From contig CM055102.1 in the NCBI GenBank assembly GCA_029204225.1, positions 29,795,632 to 29,859,631 of the forward strand: a stretch of DNA of 64,000 bases, in the 5' to 3' direction. This document shows, in pieces, positions 58,780-64,000 of this stretch; the stretch's first letter is position 1, and each line of letters begins with the position of its first letter. The notes below the pieces were generated by a model. That model was not told the DNA's origin and did not search any database. It worked only from the letters and a program-made list of their open reading frames with translations. This stretch comes from Diphasiastrum complanatum (lineage: Eukaryota > Streptophyta > Lycopodiopsida > Lycopodiales > Lycopodiaceae). The position numbers were made by a program, and so were the translations under genes.

Positions 58780-58840
<61 letters not shown>
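58780..58840. repeat. (CT)30 array, left of the LINE derivative
   Basis: Uninterrupted CT repeats ending where the GC-rich 5' part of the LINE derivative begins. Confidence 0.95.
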
Positions 58841-58842
<2 letters not shown>

Positions 58843-59045
58843 GGCTGGCACCCTCTCTCCATCGTGGCTGCTGGCGCAGCTCCATCGCGCTACTAGCCGC
58901 CTGATCCATGTTGCTGATGGCGCCTGCTCCTTGCGCCCTCCATCGCGGCTGCTAGCGCCCTCCATTGCTCTTCCTCTTTGAGCCTGTTCATCGCTGATGG
59001 TGCCTAGCTAGCCATCCTTGCTTGCCTATCCTTCAGATCTGCAAA

Positions 59046-60005
59046 ATGCCTCGTCGAAAAGGGGTTATTCCTGATCCATCTTCTGTTTCCATCATTGCCT
59101 CAGCCTCACAAACAGATCCAACTTCCCCTTCTACTTCTATGCCCGTTGCAATTCTTATCTCTCCATCAAATCCTATCACCAACAATGAAACTACTGTAGC
59201 TATTCCCTTGACTCCAGACACTCCAGAAGCACCTGCTTCTCTCCCCACATATACCTTAGTCCGTCTTCTTCATGAAGATCAACTCCGTCTATTTGAATAC
59301 CTTAACAATCATAGAGAGAAACTTGCTTCCCATGATTCTCTACCGCTCGCTGTGCAATCGCACCTTCAGAAGCTAGACACTTCCATTGAAGCACTGAAGA
59401 AGGAAGTTGCAGTGATCAAAAGTGAAAATTCTTCTCAAATCGCTACTTCAGAAAAGATTCAGCAGCTCAAAAATCAGGTGGAACAGCACCATACGGCTGT
59501 CCAATCATGGGCAGATGTACTTAAAGGTTCATCTACAGCTATCTCTCCACTTTCGCCATCACCTTCGTTTATCTCAGCCACGTTCAACGAGGGCCGTCTG
59601 CGAGAACACAAAGCTCTCATTGTCCGTGTTAGAGGTATTCCGAACTCCCAAAATGATGTTGAAGAAGCTGAAAAGTTTTTGGAAGGAAATCTTCAGCACC
59701 ATAGCAAAGGTATGGAAACTGCTTGGCGACCTAAGAAGGACCCAGATACTCTTGTCATCCGCTTCACGTCAGTGTCTCACCGGCGCGAAGTTTTAGGGAA
59801 AGGATTTAAATTACGTGATACCAAAATCTATTTGGACGAAGATCTTACTTTCATCCAAGTCCAAGAACGTAAGAAAGCAAGACAAGAAGCTCTATCGACT
59901 GGCAAATGGCTTATCTATCATGACAACATTATCAGATTTGTGGGTCGTAAGCCTATAGTTAATGAGAGTCTTAAAACTGAGATAGAGTTTGAATTAGAGA
60001 AATGA
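59046..60005 (+). CDS. LINE ORF1-like nucleic-acid-binding protein
   Basis: 319 codons from ATG at 59046 (MPRRKGVIPDPSSV). Residues about 10-75 are Ser/Thr/Pro-rich and disordered. Residues about 85-155 form a helical, coiled-coil region (LHEDQLRLFEYLNNHREK, LDTSIEALKKEVAVIKSEN, IQQLKNQVEQH). WADVLKGSS is a short linker; residues about 200-275 fit an RRM-like fold (ALIVRVRGIPNSQNDVEEAE, DTLVIRFTSVSHRREVLGKG) and the end fits the C-terminal domain of L1-type ORF1 (IYLDEDLTFIQVQERKKAR, GKWLIYHDNIIRF). In this family ORF1p trimerises and coats the element RNA. No stop or frameshift. A domesticated gene is an alternative, but the LINE 3' end argues for a mobile element. Confidence 0.65.
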   Translation: MPRRKGVIPDPSSVSIIASASQTDPTSPSTSMPVAILISPSNPITNNETTVAIPLTPDTPEAPASLPTYTLVRLLHEDQLRLFEYLNNHREKLASHDSLPLAVQSHLQKLDTSIEALKKEVAVIKSENSSQIATSEKIQQLKNQVEQHHTAVQSWADVLKGSSTAISPLSPSPSFISATFNEGRLREHKALIVRVRGIPNSQNDVEEAEKFLEGNLQHHSKGMETAWRPKKDPDTLVIRFTSVSHRREVLGKGFKLRDTKIYLDEDLTFIQVQERKKARQEALSTGKWLIYHDNIIRFVGRKPIVNESLKTEIEFELEK

Positions 60006-60106
60006 AGAGATGTCCAGTTGAGCATGTAAATGGTACACATGCCATATAATCCTGGTTATATCACTCTCTTCTTAGTAAGCTTGGTTTTAGTTTGTTTGTT
60101 TTTGAC

Positions 60107-60189
60107 GGCACTGATCCGTCTTGTTTCCATCTTATCTGATGTACTTGCTCATCTTATATGCCTTTCGGCATGGAAAAGACGTTAATAAA

Positions 60190-60194
<5 letters not shown>
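60107..60194 (+). other. LINE 3' end with two stem-loops
   Basis: Stem-loop 1 GACGG-CACTGAT-CCGTC (about 60103-60119) and stem-loop 2 ATGCC-TTTC-GGCAT (about 60158-60171), then GGAAAAGACGTTAATAAAGC and CTTT leading into (CT)n. Stem-loops near the 3' end are known recognition sites for the RT of several LINE groups. Confidence 0.65.

Positions 60195-60243
<49 letters not shown>
60195..60243. repeat. (CT)24 tail of the LINE derivative
   Basis: Directly follows AATAAAGCTTT. Confidence 0.95.
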
Positions 60244-60248
<5 letters not shown>

Positions 60249-60498
60249 GCACAGAGCAAGCCATTTCTAACTAACCATTCAAAGTGCGTAATTCAAACTA
60301 TTTCTAACTAGCCATTCAAATTTCACATACCTAACCATTTGTAACCAACCATGATAAATTAGCCATGACACGAATATACTGTAAGAAAATATATACATCT
60401 CATATGATGCCAATGTACATGATGCTCTGTGTATCAATATCTACAAGTCTGTGCTAAAAAAATCATCCCTCTGCGTGCCAGATGCATCTGCAGGGGTG
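60244..60498. other. unassigned
   Basis: A/T-rich, no gene; may be 3' untranslated sequence of the second hAT. Confidence 0.4.
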
Positions 60499-62215
60499 TC
60501 AGAGATGACTAGAAAAATCATCGGTGCGTCCCCTCTTGGCTAGCCTGCCTCTGGGTCTGCCGGAAGGAACCCTCTGTGGTACACTCCTGCCTGGGGGTCT
60601 CCCTCTGCCACGAGGGGGTCTCTGGGAAGAACCGACCGCCTGTGATGCTCTGAGTCGTCTCTGCGCAATCTGTCTCTGGGCGGCAGCCTTTGTCTCCCTT
60701 GCAAACTCTGACCAGCCATCATCTGAAAGGGGGCGTGTAGCGGGAGTACTGGGTGGGGCATGTGGACCATCCCCTGCAATGTTGACTGTCTCGTCGGAAT
60801 CATATGTGGGCTCATCAGAGGAGGAGGGCAATGGAATGTCAGCAGGGAGGGGGGTAGGTTCCTCGGTGTCAGAATCATCCTCAAGATCACCCCGCAGAGC
60901 ACGCCAAGCAGCCTCGTCTGGATCAACCTCTGACTCTCCCTCAGGATCGGCCGCTGGAACAAGGCAATCATCGGGATTGACCTACACAATTCAATCATTC
61001 GTGAGAATAGCCGAAGCAATCGTGAGGGCATTAAACTAATTGTCTTAAACTAATAAGAGAGCAAACGATAGAGCATGACATATACCTGCAACAGTAGGGA
61101 GCGTACGCCTCCTGCTCTCATGCTGTCCACGATGCGTTGAACCACCCTGGTGTTGGTGTTGCAGTACACCAAGTCATTGCATCGCTCAGTCGTGAGGCGG
61201 TTCCGCCTGTTTGTGTGAACAAGGATGAACGCTGACTAGTTCCGCTCGCACACGCAAGCAGAACAATCCTGCATAAATTGGCAGCCACTTTCGTGAGTCC
61301 CGGCCTTGTAGAGACAATGCGGAAACTGGTTGGATGAATGAGATTAGATAACATACCTGTGAAAGGACTCGGAACGCGAGCGTCCAGTCTGGCTGTCCAG
61401 CACCGTAGCTATCCCACCATGATACAGGCATAAGCCTATTCTCTCGGACACGTGCAAGGTCCTTGCCGAACAGCCCCAGACAGTGCCTGAAATTGAGCAG
61501 CGATACGCGTGAGTACAATTGAGCCTGCGCTGGGAAATTGAGCGAACGAAAGCAAACGATAGAGCAAGAGTTTACCTGTAACTCAGCCTCTGCTCCTCGA
61601 GCATGCTGTGGATACCAGTGTCGCTGCTGGGGAGGCAGATGTATGAGAACCAGTCCGCACGCAGCTCTGCATCGTCGTACTGCCTCTCGCTCTGAAACAG
61701 CGGATGCAATATGTGGGCCACACTGTGAATGGGCCGGTGAAACTTATCCCATCGTCGCCACCACAACCACCTAATAGGCTCCAATCTGTGGACCATACCA
61801 TGTCAGGCAACAATTACACGATTGCGTGCTGCGGAAGCAAGACGAAACAGAGTGCGAATGGAAGGAAAGATGGTGAGACGGAAAAAGTTATACCTGGCAG
61901 GGTCAAGCTCAGAACGCTGGAGAGACTCGTCCATCGTGCACCCCTCGCGATCAACGAGCCTCAGAACAAAGTAGATGGGGCGCATGACGTCCATGAGCTG
62001 CTGCATATCAACCCAGAAAGGCTCCATGAAGAGGATCTCGTGGAAGGCCAAGCCCTCTGGGGTCGTGGACAGGTCCATGGCTGTGAAATCTGCAAAAGTA
62101 GCCATGCGCCGCAAATCACCCTTGAGCTTGTGTAGCCGCTCAAGCATGATGAACTAAAAGGCGAAGCGGGTGCGAGTGGGCTTCTTCAAGTCGAGCCTGC
62201 ATTGACAAACGGAAT
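60499..62215 (-). mobile_element. second hAT, damaged, C-terminal half
   Basis: Related to the hAT at 43367. Minus-strand text in order: LDLKKPTRTRFAF, then from 62147 LERLHKLKGDLRRMATFADF, FWVDMQQLMDVMRPIYFVLR, DREGCTMDESLQRSELDPA; RWDKFHRPIHSVAHILHPLF (61572-61796); WWDSYGAGQPDWTLAFRVLSQ; VCERN (stop) SAFILVHTNRRNRL, YCNTNTRVVQRIVDS; and a tail with RGRGRPPGRSVPQR...GRPRGRLAKRGRTD. A TAG lies in FAF*FIML near 62155, and another stop replaces the Trp of CERNW near 61237. The BED finger and first catalytic part are missing. Introns fall at similar places as in the first hAT. Confidence 0.75.
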
Positions 62216-62518
62216 GAGAGGCACACACAAAACGAGCGAAAAAATAAGAAGCATCTTGAACGTGGCAATAATCAGATATGCAACATCAAGCACCATAAGC
62301 AATCATCACAAGAAGGCGGAAGAAGAACACACACTATCACTATCACACTATAGCATGCTGAATGTAAAATGTACAAATGAACCTTGAACCCTGATAGAGA
62401 GAAAAAACCTACGAGTAGACTAATAGACTAGCCTACGACTAATTACAGCTGGTAACAACTGTCAACATTAATGTACATCGTAAACAATAACAATGAAGTT
62501 TATCATTGATTTCTAACA
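62216..62518 (-). repeat. unassigned, ending in a copia LTR start
   Basis: At its right end the minus strand reads TGTTAGAAATCAATGATAAA after the polypurine tract CATTGAGGGAGAG (62519-62531), so the copia 3' LTR starts at 62518. Its other end was not found. Confidence 0.5.
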
Positions 62519-64000
62519 CTCTCCCTCAATGATCAAATTACATTCTTCTATTCCTAATAGAGTACGAAACCTCTCAAATTTATATCTACCTAATGACTTA
62601 GTAAAAATATCTGCCATTTGATCTTCAGATTTACAAAAACAAGATCAATGGCTCCATCAAGAATTTTCTCTCGAACAAAATGATAGTGTATTTTGATGTG
62701 CTTGGTTCGAGCATGTAAAACTGGATTTTTAGCAAGGCGAATGCAGCTTTGATGGTTGCAAGATATAGCAGTCGCATCCATCTGTGTTTGACCTAAATCC
62801 ACAAGCAATCTTCGTAACCATACCGCTTCTTGTGTAGCATTGCTAAGTGCTCGATATTCAGCTTCCGTCGATGATAAGGCTACTGTAGGTTGCTTTTTGC
62901 TGCTCCATGAAATTGCAGCTGTACCATAACTGAATGTATGACCACTGGTAGATCGTCTATCATCAATATTACCTGCCCAATCGGCATATGTATAACCTAC
63001 CAACATTGGCGCTTCAGACTGATCATACTTCAAACCAAAATTCAATGTCCCTCGAATGTATCTGAGGATACGTTTAGCAGACTTCTAGTGTGCTTGACTA
63101 GGATCTTGCATAATTTGACTAACAACACCAACAACATAAGAAATATCAGGTCGTGTGTGTGTCAAAATTAATCAAACTACCCACCAGCTGTCTATACAAA
63201 TATGCAGTAAGCTTCATGTTGACATCCATAGGTGTACTCAAAGGCTTACAATCCTGCATATTGAACTTATAAAGCAAATCTCGTGCATATTTGCTTTGTG
63301 TAAGAAAGACCATGTCTTCCTTTTGCCATACCTAAATGCCAAGACAATAGTGCATCAATCCTAGATCACTCATGTCAAAAGCATTGGAAAGATCTGATTT
63401 GATTTCATCAATTAACCTCTCATTACTTTCTGTAATAATCAAATCATCCACGTACAAGACAATGAACACTATATCTGAATCTTGCCTTAGAATGTAAAGA
63501 TTAGGATCAACATCACTCTTTACCATTCCCCTTCGCTTGAAGTGGTCATCAATGCAAGAGTACCATGGCCGTGGTGCTTGCTTCAATCCATAAATGGCTT
63601 TGTTGAGCTTGCAAACAAGATGCTCTCTCCCTGGCTCAACAAATCCTTGAGGTTGTACTAAGTACACCTCTTCATCCAGCACTCCATTAAGAAAAGTGGA
63701 TTTAACGTCCATTTGTTGGATCTTCCAACCATGGAAAGCAGAAATAGCAATGATAGAACGTATAGTCACCATCTTAGCTACGGGTGCGAAGGTTTCCTCA
63801 AAATCAATACCTTCTTGTTGCTCAAATCCTCTCGCAACCAACCGTGCTTTGTACTTGTTGAGTTGCCCATCTACTCCATATTTGATCTTATAAATCCATT
63901 TGCAAGTGATAGGCTTCTTACCATCAAGTAGCTCAACCAAATTCCACGTCCTATTTTTTGATATGGCTTCCATTTCTGTTTCCATAGCTGCACGCCACTC
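62519..64000 (-). mobile_element. Ty1/copia RT-RNase H fossil, runs off the window
   Basis: Minus-strand copia: RT (63332-63985: NRTWNLVELLDGKKPITCKW, ARLVARGFEQQEGIDFEETF, AIYGLKQAPRPWY, FIVLYVDDLIIT) and RNase H (62590-63045: VGYTYADWAGNIDDRRSTSG, VALSSTEAEYRAL, NPVLHARTKHIKIHYHF), then polypurine tract and LTR start. Integrase and gag would lie beyond the right edge. Broken. Confidence 0.82.

Larger units (their letters stand above)
58841..60194 (+). mobile_element. ORF1-only LINE derivative with an open frame
   Basis: 1.35-kb unit in EXO70A intron 6, same strand. It has a GC-rich 5' part (58841-59045) with near-repeats of CCATCGCGGCTGCTAGCGC, one open frame of 319 codons, a 190-bp 3' untranslated part with two stem-loops, then a (CT)n tail. 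The 3' end matches LINE 3' ends in intron 1 (32000-32052, 32772-32830). No ORF2 (endonuclease/RT) is present, so it would depend on a full LINE for movement, like the half-L1 elements of mammals. (CT)n lies on both sides, so no separate target duplication can be seen. Confidence 0.7.

Noticed and set aside
60524-61039. Plus-strand frame of 171 codons
   Set aside because: Antisense shadow of the second hAT's C-terminal tail; no domain of its own.
57368-64000. A seventh EXO70A exon
   Set aside because: No plus-strand text resembling the next conserved block (I-E-x-I-F-x-G-K-A) was found before the window ends.

Overview
This is nuclear DNA of a land plant, most likely a seed plant with a very large, repeat-filled genome; a gymnosperm fits best, but that is inference. 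The support is an EXO70A exocyst gene with plant-type exons and spliceosomal GT-AG introns up to 13.8 kb long, plant-type Ty1/copia and Ty3/gypsy elements, hAT transposons, LINEs, and long GA/CT microsatellites. There are no bacterial operons, CRISPR arrays or recognisable tRNA/rRNA genes.

Layout. Bases 1-29,800 are intergenic and almost wholly layered retroelement fossils: gypsy pieces (1-4,130), an unassigned stretch (4,514-6,890), a 36-bp minisatellite (about 6,895-7,460), a well-bounded gag-only copia element with both LTRs (7,695-12,174), gypsy gag (12,175-13,580), a copia element with duplicated 3' LTRs (14,661-17,698), microsatellites, a Penelope-like reverse transcriptase joined to a copia fragment (20,745-23,219), oppositely oriented copia 3' ends (23,310-25,080), another copia 5' end (25,085-26,347), gypsy and LINE remnants.

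Bases 30,131-57,367 hold the only clear host gene: the first six coding exons (367 codons, reading frame kept across all five introns) of an EXO70A subunit of the exocyst, on the + strand. The gene continues past the window. Its introns hold LINE 3' ends and copia fossils (intron 1), a gypsy fossil (intron 2), a nearly complete hAT transposon with 8-bp target duplication, a copia fossil carrying a hAT-type MITE, and a gypsy chromovirus with both LTRs and a 5-bp duplication (intron 4). The visible part of intron 6 holds an ORF1-only LINE derivative with an open 319-codon frame lying between two (CT)n arrays, a second, damaged hAT, and a copia RT/RNase H fossil running off the end.

The strongest leads are: the Penelope-like RT; the ORF1-only LINE and its conserved hairpin-plus-(CT)n 3' end, seen in three copies; and the hAT family with a very long acidic, proline-rich and Arg-Gly-rich C-terminal extension. 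All identities come from reading motifs by eye; no database search was possible.
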